Source of the DNA: Ctena decussata
Lineage: Eukaryota > Mollusca > Bivalvia > Lucinida > Lucinidae
NCBI GenBank assembly: GCA_963989385.1
Contig: OZ022502.1
Location: 12,573,001-12,637,000 of the forward strand
Reading direction: 5' to 3'
Length of the DNA stretch: 64,000 nucleotides
The position numbers were made by a program, and so were the translations under genes. The notes under the pieces are model-generated. The model was not told where the DNA came from. It searched no databases and saw only the letters and a list, made by a program, of their open reading frames with translations. Positions 45,001-56,807 of this stretch are shown piece after piece. The stretch's first letter is position 1, and each line of letters starts with the position of its first letter.

Positions 45001-46619
45001 GCGCCACCAACGTAACGACCGGTAACGTTACCCGGCCCAGCGAACTTTACGTTGCATTTTTATTGGTTCTAATAACAATTTCTGAACGTTGTTTATCTAT
45101 GAAATGTATGTATTAACGTTAATTCATTCACCTAACCTTAGAAATATATGTCTTATCTTTATGTTCATAACAATTTTTGTAAGTTCTTTTGATCTTTTTA
45201 ACGAAATGGTGTCTAATTCCAACGTGCCCTTTAAAAATCAAATGTATGGGGGGTGGCGTAATTCAAGGGCAGATAATTTGCATGACGTTATAAAATGGAA
45301 TTGTTATGATCAAGTTTCATGAACCTTAGATAATGGCAATTCGTTAGATATATGATGTACCATTTCAGTCGAACTATTCCAGCAATGTGATAACGCAATC
45401 TAATATCTGCAGCAGCATTAGCTGTCTATCATAAGTCTTAAATCAAGCAGCAGTAAGGCTACATCAGCAAGCTTTGTCAAAATTCAGCCATAGTCTTAAG
45501 ATAAGTCCTTTTGTATAAGTAGCTTCATGTACCACACTCTTCTAAATGCTGCACATAGTAATAAATTGATATGACCTTAATTATGACAAGGATGGCCGAT
45601 ACATCGTTGCTGCTGGGTGAGATGGGCATTTGCTGGAAGTTCATAATTACTGCCGATTTCAGGTTGTGTTGTCGTATTGCTGAAATGGTTGGACTGAAAG
45701 GCATAAATCATATATTTAACGAATTGCCATTATCTGTAGTTTATGAAACCTTATCATAACACTTCCGTATTATAAGGTAAAGTAAGTTATCTGCCCTTGA
45801 CTTACCCCACCCTCATATATTTACTGATTAAAGGTTACGTTGGACTTAGCAATCCTTTCGTAGAAAGAATAACAAAAAACTTACAAAATTTGTAACGAAC
45901 ATCAAGATAATATATTATATTTAAGTTTATGTAAAGTAATTCATGTTTCCATTAATAATTTGTGAGTAAGCAACGTTCGGGTTTTGCTATTAGAAACGAT
46001 AAAAATGCAACGTAACGTTAGCTGGGCCGGGTCACGTTACCGGTCGTTACGTTGGTGGCGCGTGCAATGAACTGGTTGGACATAAATCAATTGTTTTGTA
46101 TGATATGAATCACAATTAAATTAAGGTTGCCTGGGATAAAATTTTATTGAAGAAAGTAAAATAATAAAGAGTGTACAGCAATTTTCCGGGAACTTTTTGA
46201 TCATCCCTCGTATAATGCCAGGTACTTAAGTACTATCAAGATTGTTAAAAAAGATGACTTTGCTGACCTTGACCTTTTCAAGGCAAGGTCAAATATGGAG
46301 AAATGCTAGAACATAAGATTTCATGGCAAGTTTAGAAGATTTTGGACTAAAAATTGGTATATACAGTCGTCTTGGATGGTACATGGAAGATTTGCGGGTA
46401 CAAGAGGTCAAGGTCATTCTTAGACCTCTGCCCCATGTTTATCATATTCTGACAATTTAGGACTTCTCCTCAAACGCCACTGGGCTAATAGTAACCAAAT
46501 TTCATACACAGCCTCCAGGGACTGACGAAAAGAAAATTCATTCAAGCTGTCTAGGTCACATGACCTACATGGCCACCATACTCAGGTGAGCGATTCAAGG
46601 CCTCATGGCCCTCTTGTTT
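42050..46619 (+). repeat. Array of about 460-bp units with boundary blocks, split by a mariner-like element
   Basis: It opens with AGCTCACCTGAGC and a CGTCCGTC run, and closes with CTCAGGTGAGCGATTCAAGG. The marker CAATTGTAACCAAATTTCAT lies at 42162, 42622, 42845, 43302, 43761, 44222, 44682 and 46485. Spacing is about 460 bp, except for a shortened 223-bp unit and the mariner insertion. Subtracting that insertion and its TA restores 462 bp. Each unit also holds ACATGGCCGCCA, AAACTTGGTATGTAGCAT and a TTGACCTTGACC block. ORFs in the array are products of the repeat. The inverted AGCTCACCTGAG / CTCAGGTGAGC ends suggest it moves as a unit. Confidence 0.9.
44872..46210. mobile_element. Mariner/Tc1-like non-autonomous element, 1339 bp, with TA target duplication
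   Basis: The left end CGAGGGATGATCAAAAAG and the right end CTTTTTGATCATCCCTCG are inverted copies. The arms match for more than 200 bp (CGCGCCACCAACGTAACGAC and GTTACCCGGCCCAGC on the left, complements at 46000-46070). TA flanks both sides (44870-44871 and 46211-46212). The host repeat unit continues across the insertion. The interior holds only short ORFs and no transposase. Superfamily call by TA duplication and terminus style. Confidence 0.9.
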
Positions 46620-47852
46620 ATGAAAAAAACCTATATTTCATGGTACGTTGACGTAAACAAATAAATGTAAACCCTAGTTTGAGTTCCAGTTCTTATCACA
46701 GTTTGATTTGTACCATAATCGAACCTAGCTTCAACATTTTATTATCATAAAAGTTCTGAAACAAGTGCTATGAAAAGTAAGGAGGAAAATTCTCAGGAAC
46801 TGACACAATTCAATTCTACATCGAAGCAATATACCATGTAGGAAAGAGACAACACAAAACTAGTCATCACCAGACAACACCAGCGGCAGCCCTGTGAATA
46901 GCCGTTTCCCATCTAGGTGATCAACGGGCTAGTCTGAACATCAAAAAAAATATACCAATAACAGACATAACAACTAACAGCACATAAAGTTACCAAGAAG
47001 AACCAAAACAGAACTGCCGCATTGGGACGGCTATTAATGAAATTACTGGGGGGGGGGGGGGGGGGGGGTTGCTTAACAGGTTTGTTGTCGACCAATCCTT
47101 GCCCTTTGTTGTGCCTTGATTGATCTGAAACTTAGTTGTTCAACCCAACAAAAAGAACCACCGCCTACACAACAGTCTTGCAGAAAGCACCAACCCTGAC
47201 AATAAGAACAAATTATACGTAAAACATTAAACATCTATATTTCCTATTTTCCATTTTATAATGTCCGGGCTAGCCTTAACATAACAACTGGAGGCTCGAC
47301 TTAGTGCCATGCAGTAGAAGAGATAAGCAAAGCTGTTATCCTTAATTGGGTTAACCACCAAGCATGCAGTTTGTCGTAAAACATCCATATTGTAACCAAT
47401 CTTTTTTGTCACTACTTCATAGAATGCGCGAGGTAATTATGCCCTAGCGTTCCGTCAACATCCGTATACCTGAAGTCTTTGAGTGCAGGAGGGTGGCATG
47501 GTGGGCGGCAGTTCGAGACATGTACCATTTTTATGTCTATCTATATAATTTATTTATTTTTATATTAACATATTTTCTGTTTCCGAAGTATTTTCAACTA
47601 ATTACTAGACTTTTCTCTCAAACATATGAGTTTTCAATACTGAAGTGTCATGTATATGGTATTTCATACTTTTAGTTCTTTGTCTGTTTTTTCACTTTGA
47701 ACAGCATTTTCCAAATGTTGTCTTATGTACACTCAATCTAAATGTCTTGTGCTCGGGAGAAGAGGTCTATAGGTTGCGAAGCTTTTTATCTAATCCCGCT
47801 GTATGTTTATTGTGTTAGTATATTTGTATTGATTCATTGAATAAAATATTGT
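46620..47852. other. No gene supported; ends in a putative retroelement 3' tail
   Basis: Contains a 21-base poly-G run (47048-47068). From about 47770 the text ends in ATTGAATAAAATATTGTTTAA, the same tail as at 3246-3275. Confidence 0.45.
47048..47068 (+). repeat. Poly-G homopolymer, 21 bases
   Basis: An uninterrupted G run. On the minus strand it makes a spurious polyproline ORF. Confidence 0.9.
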
Positions 47853-47856
47853 TTAA

Positions 47857-48749
47857 GGTGAGATGGGAGTAATTTATAAGCGGCCGTGCGGCAGTTTCTG
47901 TCATTACGTTACGTAATGACGTTAAACGTTCCTTTTGATAACAACAAGATGGCGTCAACGTTAGCTGCTTCTGTGATCACTACATGGTCTGCTCATAAAA
48001 TTTAGGAGGCTGTGCGCTGGATGAAATTTAATGGAAATAGAAAGTGCCGTAGAGAAGAAACTAAAAAAATATAATTAGTTTTCCATGCGGAAGACAGTGA
48101 CAGTTTCTCATCAGTTTATTAGAAATTGTTCGCAGCTGTTGACTTGCCATAACCTCATTACAAATTTTCATACGACGACAAAGCCTCGTGAAATTGAACC
48201 CAGAATCGTACAGTGAGTAGTCAGATCACTGTCTACACTTAGACCACGCACTTTACAGTTAACGTGGTACATGTAGCAGCCATAGTCAGTCCCACACTTA
48301 AAATACTAATCATAAGTGGAAAGAAAAGTTAAGTAACGTTAACGTCACCATGCGCAACGTTAACATTTCAGTCAAAAGAGAGGGCAATTCGGGCATTTTA
48401 TGCACATTAGCTCGAAAGTTAAGTCGGCGACCTACTATTTTTATTGCTTTAATGTAAACTTCTGTCATTGGGCCATACTTTGTTTGTGTTTAAAGAAAAA
48501 ATATGTTTTGTTTTCTCAGAATATAGGTTTATATCCAAGAGTAACGAGCAAAAAAGTGCGTTTTCCATAGAACGCCATCATAACGTCGGGTCGAAAAGTG
48601 GAAAAATTGACATTTATGAGATCATATATCTTGAAAACGACATCGGCGAGCCCCTTTTTTATTTCATTTTCTGAAAGAGGGGCTGAAAATGTACAATATA
48701 AGGAAGCTTGAATAAAATCATGTGTTTTGTCAATTACTTCCATCTCACC
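47857..48749. mobile_element. TIR element flanked by TTAA
   Basis: The left end GGTGAGATGGGAGTAATT and the right end AATTACTTCCATCTCACC are inverted with one mismatch. TTAA lies on both sides (47853-47856 and 48750-48753). A TTAA duplication is the piggyBac signature, but the TIR does not have the usual piggyBac start. A TA-type (mariner-like) reading, with the TIR extended to AGGTGAG, is the alternative. The interior of 893 bp has no transposase. The insertion lies within a retroelement 3' tail. Confidence 0.75.
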
Positions 48750-48753
48750 TTAA

Positions 48754-50351
48754 ACTAGCATTATCTTGATTATAAGATTTTGTTTACCTTTATAAACCAC
48801 ATTTCTTTGCTGTCCAATTTAACGACTTAGTGTTAGTGTTATTAGAGATGTCCCACATAAGCTTAACGTATAACGTTATTTACCGTATTGACGAAAACCA
48901 ATACGGTAACTACCTAAACGGACACTACGGAGGCTTGAAAGTGATGTTAATGTATTGTTTAGGCGCAGACCTCTGACTTGCACCATTTATACGCACTAAT
49001 TGATTGTCAAACCAGTCTGGAGCGCGAGTTTAACCCATCGGAAACATTTTAGGCAGCTTTAGCGCGAAAATAAGCTTTCCCAAAAACTTCCAGGGAAACA
49101 GCAGCCAATATCTTCGACAGCATGTTTAGTTTTGATTGTCTTTTTTTTGTGTTTGTGTAAAATGAAACAAGTTTGACCGAAGAGAGTACCTTGGTCGTGA
49201 CCCTAGAGTATGGGATTGGGTGAACGGAGCGGGCTGTCGTTTATCTAGTATGGCTGTGCATGTGTTTGTCGATTATCAGACCTAAGTTTGATTTTTTTTC
49301 ATGCGGTACGACCAATTTACCTGTAGAACCACTGGATTTCTTGAAATTAGTCATTTTCTCCTCCTATCTGCCTATGAATATGGCTAAACAATCCTGCCTA
49401 CCTACCTATAAACTTAGTCGATTCCGAAGCCGAGACAGATTTCATTGTCCTCACTATTTGCATGCTAGGGACGAGGGCACGATCACTGGACCATCTCAGC
49501 TTCGTCAATGTCTACACAATGCCCATCCAACATTATCGTATGCTATCCCATTTGAATGTATGGAAACGCTTATAAATACGAATAGACGTAGGCCTATATT
49601 TATTCAGGAAATATGTGTTTGTGTATGTGGGGGGAGGGGGAGGGAGGGAGATGTTTAATTATGCATCTTAATATTTCCTACTCCCCTCTCTCTTCTACCC
49701 CAAGAATATGTGTACATGGATGGTATCAGCCAAAACTCTCTCATAGTTTCAGCAGAGCTACAACTATAACAGTATTGCAATGCGTAGTTTGTACAATTGT
49801 CAATACTGTCACCTTCGCCATATTGGAGGACAGCTGACCGAAAACCAGTTCCTTAAGAGAAACATAGACTCTGAAAGGAAAATGTGTTCGACTTTTTTTT
49901 TCTTTTTTTTTTTTTTTTTCTTTTTTAAATCACCCAAAAAAATCTGATTTGCTGCAATCATCAGAAAAATGCATGTGCATGGTTTAGAGAAGTTTCTGAG
50001 AAAATGCGCTAAGTTGAAAACTGTTGCCATCAGTAGCCAGATTAATAGTTGGCCCTGAAGAGTTTTCGTTTAGGCACAACACACAGCCACGGAGAATACG
50101 ATTTGAAAATTTGTCTCGGAGAAACTGCAACATCTAACAAGCTAGTTCTGACGAAATGCCGTCAGAGAAGTCAAGCCACATTGTGACAGTCCATCTCTGG
50201 GACGACATTTATGTATCAGCAATGTGAAACATTGTACTGCTTGGGCTGTTCTTAGAGATGAAGTCGTTAGTTTTCAGAGGGCTTATACTTGTTACAGTCG
50301 AGACAAATACTTAAGTCCTTTATCATTATTATTAATTTGGTCTATTGATGG
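48754..50351. other. No gene supported
   Basis: A 132-residue ORF at 49260-49658 has no recognisable domain. A T-rich run lies at 49893-49926. Confidence 0.4.
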
Positions 50352-50431
50352 GTTTTACTGCATTATAATTTTTAGAATGTGGCCAAAATCTGAAAATTTT
50401 AGCCACATTCTAAAAACTATAATGCAGTGAA
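50352..50431. repeat. Near-perfect 80-base hairpin
   Basis: TTTTACTGCATTATAATTTT and AGAATGTGGC on the left face GCCACATTCT and AAAACTATAATGCAGTGAAA on the right. The arms are about 31 bases with two or three mismatches, and the loop is short and AT-rich. It could be a MITE or a small-RNA precursor-like structure. Confidence 0.8.
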
Positions 50432-50794
50432 ATATGTTAGCTGTATAAAAGTACTAAAGTAGCAAAAAAATGCGAAATCAGTGGACATTGAAATATGGGT
50501 CAAAATAACCTGGTAATTTCGGTAATTGCACATTGCTGATGTACTAAAGTATCAAGTTACTACCGTAACAGGCAATCTATTCATCTGTCTCTTACAAAAA
50601 TCTATACCCGAGTCTAACAAGATTGGGGACGTACATACGCACACGATCAAGTACACATACGCAGACAATCTGAATACAGTATACAGTGACTGACTAGAAT
50701 TTTAGGGTAATCGGGCACTAGGGGCACGTAGCGATTAGCGTATTAGATAATGGACATTAATCATTCTTTTGCAGTACCACTGTTTCTTTAGACA

Positions 50795-53024
50795 AACAAG
50801 AAAATCGGTGGAACCGATGGATGCTCCCCGAAGGCTTGGAATAGGAAATTGGGGATCCTGGTGAAGGAGTGACTTTCTATGTAAACTAAAAGCAATTCAA
50901 ATTGAAAAAAAATCTCTTCAATACGTTTTAGAGCAATGCTCTAGACATGCATAAAACTGAGAAAAAAATAAGAAGGGAAGTAACTCCAAAATAACTTGGG
51001 ATACAGTTTTGGTTCTTCTGCTCTGCACTTCTTGTCATTGCCCTCTATTATCAATATGTGAAGTTTCATTAATGTTTTCTTGTCTTCTTTCATTCATTGC
51101 CCTCTATTAGTGTGTGAAGTTTCATTAAGTTCCCATTTATACTTTTGCACCAGACAAACTTAATATTGAAACAAGAAATGTTACAGTATGTAACAAATGC
51201 CCCCGAAGGCCCCCTAGACTGACCTTTGACCCTGATTGGGACCTTGACCTTGAGCAAGGAATCCCAAAACTTGCAAGTGAGATGCCTTTTTATCATGCTT
51301 TACCTTTCTACGAAGTTTGATGAAATCTACTCAGCAGTCACCTCTAACACCCGACAGTGACCTTGACCTTGGGTTAGGGAATATAAATATCATATGTGAC
51401 AAACCTTCTCATTATGCTTTATATTTCTGTGAAATTTGATAAAATTCAGTTGTGTAGTTTTAAAGTAATCACAGAGACAATATTTGACCTCAAACCCCAG
51501 ACAGTGACCTTGACCTTGGATGTGGGAACCTAAATTTTGAATGCGACACACCTTCTCGTTATGCTCTATCTTTCTGTGAAGTTTCATCAAATTCGCTTCA
51601 GTAGTTTAAAAGTTATAGTTGAGACACGATTTAAGATAAGATTTGACCTTTGACCCATTGTGACCTTGACCTTGGGCGTGGGAAACAAACTCTTGTGCGC
51701 GACACACCTTCTCAATATGCTCTATCTTTCTGTGAAGTTTCATCAAATTTGCTTCAGTAGTTTTTAAGTTATCGCTGAGACACAATTTGTTACGGACGGA
51801 CAGACTGACGAACGGACTAACACCCGACAGATGACCTTGACCTTGGGTTTTGGAATATAAATAACACATGTGACAAACCTTCTTATAATGCTTTATATTT
51901 CTGTGAAATTTGATAAAATTTAGTTGTGTAATTTTAAAGCAATCACAGAGACAATATTTGACCTCTAACCCCAGACAGTGACCTTGACCTTGGACGTGGG
52001 AACCTAAATTTTGTATGTGACACACTTTCTTATTATGCTCTATCTTTCTGTGATGTTTCATCAAATTTGCTTCAGTAGTTTATAAGTTATAGCTGAGACA
52101 CGATTTTAGATATGATTTGACCTTTGACCCAAGTGTGACATTGACCTTGGGCGTGGGAACCTAAATCTTGTGCGCGACAAATCTTCTTATTATGCTCTAT
52201 CTTTCTGTGAAGTTTCATCAAATTCGCTTCAGTAGTTTTTAAGTTATCGCTGAGACACAATTTGTTACGGACGGACGGACTGACGGACGGACCGACGGAC
52301 GATGCGATTTTAATATGCCACCCGAAGTCCCTTCGGGGGCATAAAAAAACTGGAAAGGGAGCTAACTTCGTCAATACTTGTGACAGGGTTATGGTTCTTG
52401 TGCGCTGCACTTCCTCTAATTGTCCTCTATCAATGTGTGAATTTTCATTTAGTTCCCCCCAATAGTTTCAACGATATGCTCCAGACAAGCATAATATTGA
52501 AAAAACTGGGAAGGGAGCTAACTTTGTAAATACTTATGAGAGGGTTACCGCTCTTTTGCACTGCACTTTCTCTAATTGTCCTCTATCAATGTGTGAAGTT
52601 TCATTTAGTTCCCCCTTATAGTTTCAGAGATATGCTCCGGACAAGCAAAATATTGATAAAACAGGGAAGGAACCTAACTTCGTAAAGACTTGCGACAGTG
52701 TTACGGTTCTTACGTACTGCACTTCCTCTAATTGTCCTCTATCAATGTATGAAGTTTCATTTAGTTCCCCCTGATAGTTTCAGAGATATGCTCTGGACAA
52801 GCAAAATATCGAAAAAACTGGACAGGGAGCTAACTTTGTAAAAACTTGTGACAGGGTTACGGTTCTTGTGCACTGCACTTCCCCTCGTCATCCTCTATCA
52901 ATGTATGAAGTTTCATTTAGTTCCCCCTTATATTTTCAGAGATATGCTCAGTACAATAGTGTGACGGACGAACAGACGGACGGACAAAGCGGCAACTATA
53001 TGCTCACCCTTCGGGGAGATAAAA
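50795..53024 (+). repeat. Element with 155-bp tandem units (outer of a nested pair)
   Basis: It opens ACAAGAAAATCGGTGGAACC with GATGCTCCCCGAAGG, and closes CTCACCCTTCGGGGAGATAA. Units with ACTGGGAAGGGAGCTAACTT, then GCACTTCCTCTAATTGTCCT and GTGTGAAGTTTCATTTAGTT start near 50950 (diverged), 52346, 52502, 52661 and 52812, spaced about 155 bp. The array is interrupted at about 51166-52344 by another element. Confidence 0.8.
51166..52344 (+). repeat. Inner nested minisatellite element
   Basis: It opens ACAAATGCCCCCGAAGGCCC and closes GTCCCTTCGGGGGCATAA. Units with TTTCTGTGAAGTTTCATCAA and GTGACCTTGACCTTGG lie about 150-170 bp apart (near 51305, 51422, 51570, 51730, 51898, 52047 and 52205). 51354-51800 and 51830-52290 form a higher-order pair about 476 bp apart. 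CGGACGGAC runs occur at 51793 and 52267. The long minus-strand ORFs here repeat the same peptide and are not genes. Confidence 0.8.
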
Positions 53025-54415
53025 GTTGCAGAATTTCCGGGAATTTCCATGTGCACCTGGTGGCACGGAATATGCCTAATATGTTATAAGCATTTGATCA
53101 GAACACATGAATTTGACTTTTTAGTTTGGGTTTCGTATGAAGATTTCATCAAAATGACGTACAACAGAAAATGATCGTCTAAACACTTCTTAAACGTTGC
53201 GTACAGAGGAAAGGGTATTTATAAATAAAAATTATAAAACTTCACCGCAAAGGGTGGGGTATGATTCCCTGATCAAATCAGATTTCCTGTACAGCACAGG
53301 CACTTGTTTCTCAAGAGGAGCTATAAGAGTAAGGGCATTTTTGTGTTGCAAGAGAGGCAATAATAGTGGGGATGTGTTTATATGAAACAAGTGCTGTACA
53401 GGTAAAGCTATGAAAAAAATTCAATCAGTTGACTAGAATTCCCGAACATGCATTTTCTTTTAGGGGCTACTAAAGGGTATCGTGTATGTTATTCTGCTGC
53501 ACAATAATAGTATATGGCTGTAATAATGATTTTCGCCAGATAAGCACTTCATGTTAAAACCCAAAACATGGAGTATTTGTATTGGAAAACCATATTTATT
53601 TATATATAGATCTAGTTCGTTTCGGTAAAACACATGCATTCTGGTGCATTCCAGTATTTTCGTGTTTTTACGTATTTTGTTAGTGTGATTTGACATTGGG
53701 TATTATATATCATTTGTCTTCATCTTTAGACGTACATTTTACCGATAAGAGGGCATTTATGGGATTTTAATTTCCAACGCGGGTATTCTATCGCTGGTAC
53801 GGATTACACAATTTACCTACTTTGAATTCGACTTTTTGTGTTTATAGTCTCAACTAGATCAGACTTACGTATTTTCTTAGTGGGTTTGAAATGATTAGTC
53901 CTATATGTAACTATTTCAATGCCTTAATATTATCTATTTTGCTGCTACGTACATGTTCAGCCATTCATAAAATTCCAATGCGGTTTACGCGGATGCGGGT
54001 GCGGGTTACACTTCTTATCTATTCTCCATTCTCGTTCCGGTATTTCTACGGACCGAATCCAAAGTACTCATTTCCTTTATACTCGCGCATCTAGATCTAG
54101 TCCCACGTTTCAATTAATAATTGTTATCTACATGTGACAGTTAACAGACAAGTTTTAAGTTTTCTTTTACGTATAATCGATTTTTTATTCATCAGTAAGC
54201 AATTATAAAATTTCCCTTTAAAAGGAAGGCTTGCACAGCTAAAACAGTGAAATTTTCATGAGTTGTTTTTGAAGTGAACCCGATTGTTAGTGCACTTTCT
54301 GTTGCTTACTTTTATTTAGCAAAGTATTTAATTTCTAACTTCTTGAATGGTGGCATTGTCCACGGGTGTAAGGTAAAAACGAGTGTAGAATTTATTTGAA
54401 AAACAAATTGAGGAA

Positions 54416-54417
<2 letters not shown>
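53025..54417. other. No gene supported
   Basis: Apart from the inverted repeat at 53286-53402, no coding or repeat structure was recognised. Confidence 0.4.
53286..53402. repeat. Inverted repeat enclosing about 70 bp
   Basis: CCTGTACAGCAC plus ACTTGTTTC on the left face GAAACAAGT plus GCTGTACAGG on the right. The left arm has a 6-base insertion (AGGCAC). Confidence 0.65.

Positions 54418-54461
<44 letters not shown>
54418..54461. repeat. (CA)n microsatellite
   Basis: About 22 uninterrupted CA units, followed by AACAACAACAACAAC. Confidence 0.95.
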
Positions 54462-54462
<1 letters not shown>

Positions 54463-56139
54463 AACAACAACAACAACAAAAAACAGTTTTCCAACGTTTT
54501 GGCCGGCCGTAATAGGCATGCCTCAAGATAAATAACTATATGGACCTATTTCAAGTCTTTTCTTTACGGCTGTTGAGTCACATTTAGTCTGAATCAAAAT
54601 TTTAGGAACGACTGTTTCAAACCCATGTCTATGGAAGCTTGGCACTTCTGAACTTGGCATCAAAAGAAGAAATAAATTAATATTTACTGAAGTTTATTTT
54701 TGGTTTAAGTGGCATCAGTGGCAGTGACTGGAACAAAACTTTGACACTCTGAGAAGAAAATGCATGCTTTTATGTTTTGACGATAACTTGCTTTACACCA
54801 TTTGGGAACAACAAAGGACGGAACCTATTGCGTTCGTATTTCCATGAACTCCCGACAAATGAATTTATCTTTTATATGTATGCTATGTTTTTACATCAGT
54901 TTTGTTTACTCATTCGTGAAGTTCTGACTAATTAAACGCCAAGCAAAGGACGAATAATAGTTACGTGTTTGGTAATGAAGTACAGTAGCCGTCACTATGA
55001 CATGACGTATATCAATCGTTACGTCGGCCAATCATCTATTTGAACTATCCGCGACGTTGCTTACGCGTAAGATTGCATGAATGTGTGTTGTTCGTGGATG
55101 TATGAACATCGTCAGCCAAGTATAGGTTCATCTAAGGAAATCGTCGTTGAGTGTAAATATTTCTCTGTACATTTGTATAGCTGAACTAAGAAGGCAACAT
55201 TAGAGAGTGTTATAAAAGTAAGAAAAATGTCCACACACACCAACCCGCACCTACCACAAGCACAGTAGGCCCTTGTTCTACTATAATCCAAATAAGTAGG
55301 ACGCCCCGGCACTGGAAGTTATACCCAGCATCATCGCACCAACCAACCAACCCCTCCCTTGTCATAAAGCTGTCAATGAATCCCTAACAGTTTCAAATTT
55401 TAACAATTCTGAGTTTCAAATGTTAAAAACTCTGAATTATCCCCTTTTTCTGTATCATTGTTCAGGCTATTCATGAACATGTTGGTGGCCAAAAGGAAAT
55501 TTATCAGATGCTAAAAATGTGGACATAATATATCGGTTTGCGCCATGGAAAGGCCTGTTGCAATGTATAAGCGTTAAGTACTCACCGACACTAGCGACTT
55601 TTACATACATAACACGGTCAGTTCTACATACAAGCAATTAAGCCACACATTTATTGTAATGCGTATCTTCGATGCACACGGCGGAAATTCTGTTTACTTC
55701 CAGCATATTTATTCGTTTAACTGTCTTATTTTTTCCCCACATAGTAGACTTTTTTTCCAAAGTGTTTCCCCTTTTCATCCTCACGGAGCATGTATTACGG
55801 TGCACAAAGTCGGTGCAGGTCGGTGAAGGGGGGGGGGGGGGGGGCATGCTGTTTGGACATTGGTTTCCGCCACATGTTTCTCTGTACCTGACTGTGCCGC
55901 TTTTGGTAAATTCATACGCCGTGTGGCTGAGGAGGGGGAAACCATTGATTCCAGTGTGTAGTTTTTAGGAAGTGACTGTACTCTGACACCATGGATGCAG
56001 TGCCACGTAAGTGGAAAAAATATTCAATGTTCGCTGTATTTTTTTTTATTATTATTATTATTTTTACCTCTATGGAGCCTTTATCCGCGGTGATAAGATA
56101 AATCTATATGTAATGCATGATGTACATATTCTCTTATAA
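54462..56139. other. No gene supported
   Basis: 55257-55358 is the partner of the dispersed repeat at 27539-27625. A G run lies at 55828-55844. ATGGATGCAGTGCCAC followed by GTAAGT at 55991-56012 could be a minimal first exon with a strong donor, but nothing supports a downstream gene. Confidence 0.4.
55257..55358. repeat. Dispersed repeat shared with 27539-27625
   Basis: Same ordered words: AAGCACAGTAGGC, TACTATAATCCAAA, ACCCAGCATCATCGCAC. Confidence 0.5.
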
Positions 56140-56240
56140 TTCTGTACAGAATGGTTTGGTGTATTTTTATATATCTGTATATAAACATGTATGTACTGTG
56201 ATGTACACCAAAATGAGACTTTAATAAACTATAAACTCTA
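56140..56240 (+). mobile_element. Putative retroelement 3' end
   Basis: AT-rich text ending GACTTTAATAAACTATAAAC, a polyadenylation-signal tail with a short repeated AAACTATA ending. This looks like the 3' terminus of a LINE-like element without coding remnant. Confidence 0.35.
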
Positions 56241-56699
56241 GATAGATGGAATACATTTCTTCAGTTAATGTGATAAGAGAAGAAAATCGTCAAAAGCGCT
56301 TGTTTCTAAATCTAAACAATAAGTTTGAACTCTGCTCTTTCAGTTTTTACAGATACACATATCAGCCCACTCCGGCATAAGCGCAGTCTTATCAGTCTAT
56401 CCTCAGCATGAACGATGTCTGCATCATGGATTATCATAAAGAATATTTATGCCGAAAAGACTGATCAGATCCCATGAAGGCACCGGCGCTGGACAGTCTG
56501 CCGGCTGCTCTGACCAGTCAGATTATGCGATGCCCTAAGGCCTATTTTTCGCGACGCCGCTGCATGATTTTTGGAAAAGCTAATGCTTTGCGCTATTGCT
56601 ATATATAAACACTGCAGTACACACTCTCCAGGTATTTTCCGACTAAGTGTGACGTATCGTTTCTTCCGTAAATAACTCGGTATCACTAAACCACTTGAA

Positions 56700-56800
56700 T
56701 ACTGGCTTGCCGCCGAGACGGCAAGCCAAAAACACCAAACGCATCACATAAAAAACTTGGACTCATATTAATATATAGTCAAGCCGTCTTGCGGCTTGAC
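56700..56800. repeat. Two short perfect hairpins
   Basis: GGCTTGCCG / CGGCAAGCC (56702-56726) and GTCAAGCCG / CGGCTTGAC (56778-56800). They lie just outside the long-TIR element. Confidence 0.75.
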
Positions 56801-56807
56801 TAAATAT

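Noticed and set aside
46913..47095. Minus-strand ORF with a polyproline run
   Set aside because: The proline run comes from a G homopolymer. Nothing else supports a gene.
49260..49658. Plus-strand ORF of 132 residues
   Set aside because: No recognisable motif. It ends in low-complexity G-rich text.
51390..52410. Three minus-strand ORFs (66, 152 and 107 residues) with a repeated HRKIEH...VC...GQGH peptide
   Set aside because: They are translations of the 155-bp minisatellite units. The repeated peptide follows the DNA repeat, with no start context, and stops vary with unit divergence.
55991..56012. Short first exon (ATGGATGCAGTGCCAC followed by GTAAGT)
   Set aside because: It is only a few codons, and no matching downstream exon or promoter was seen.
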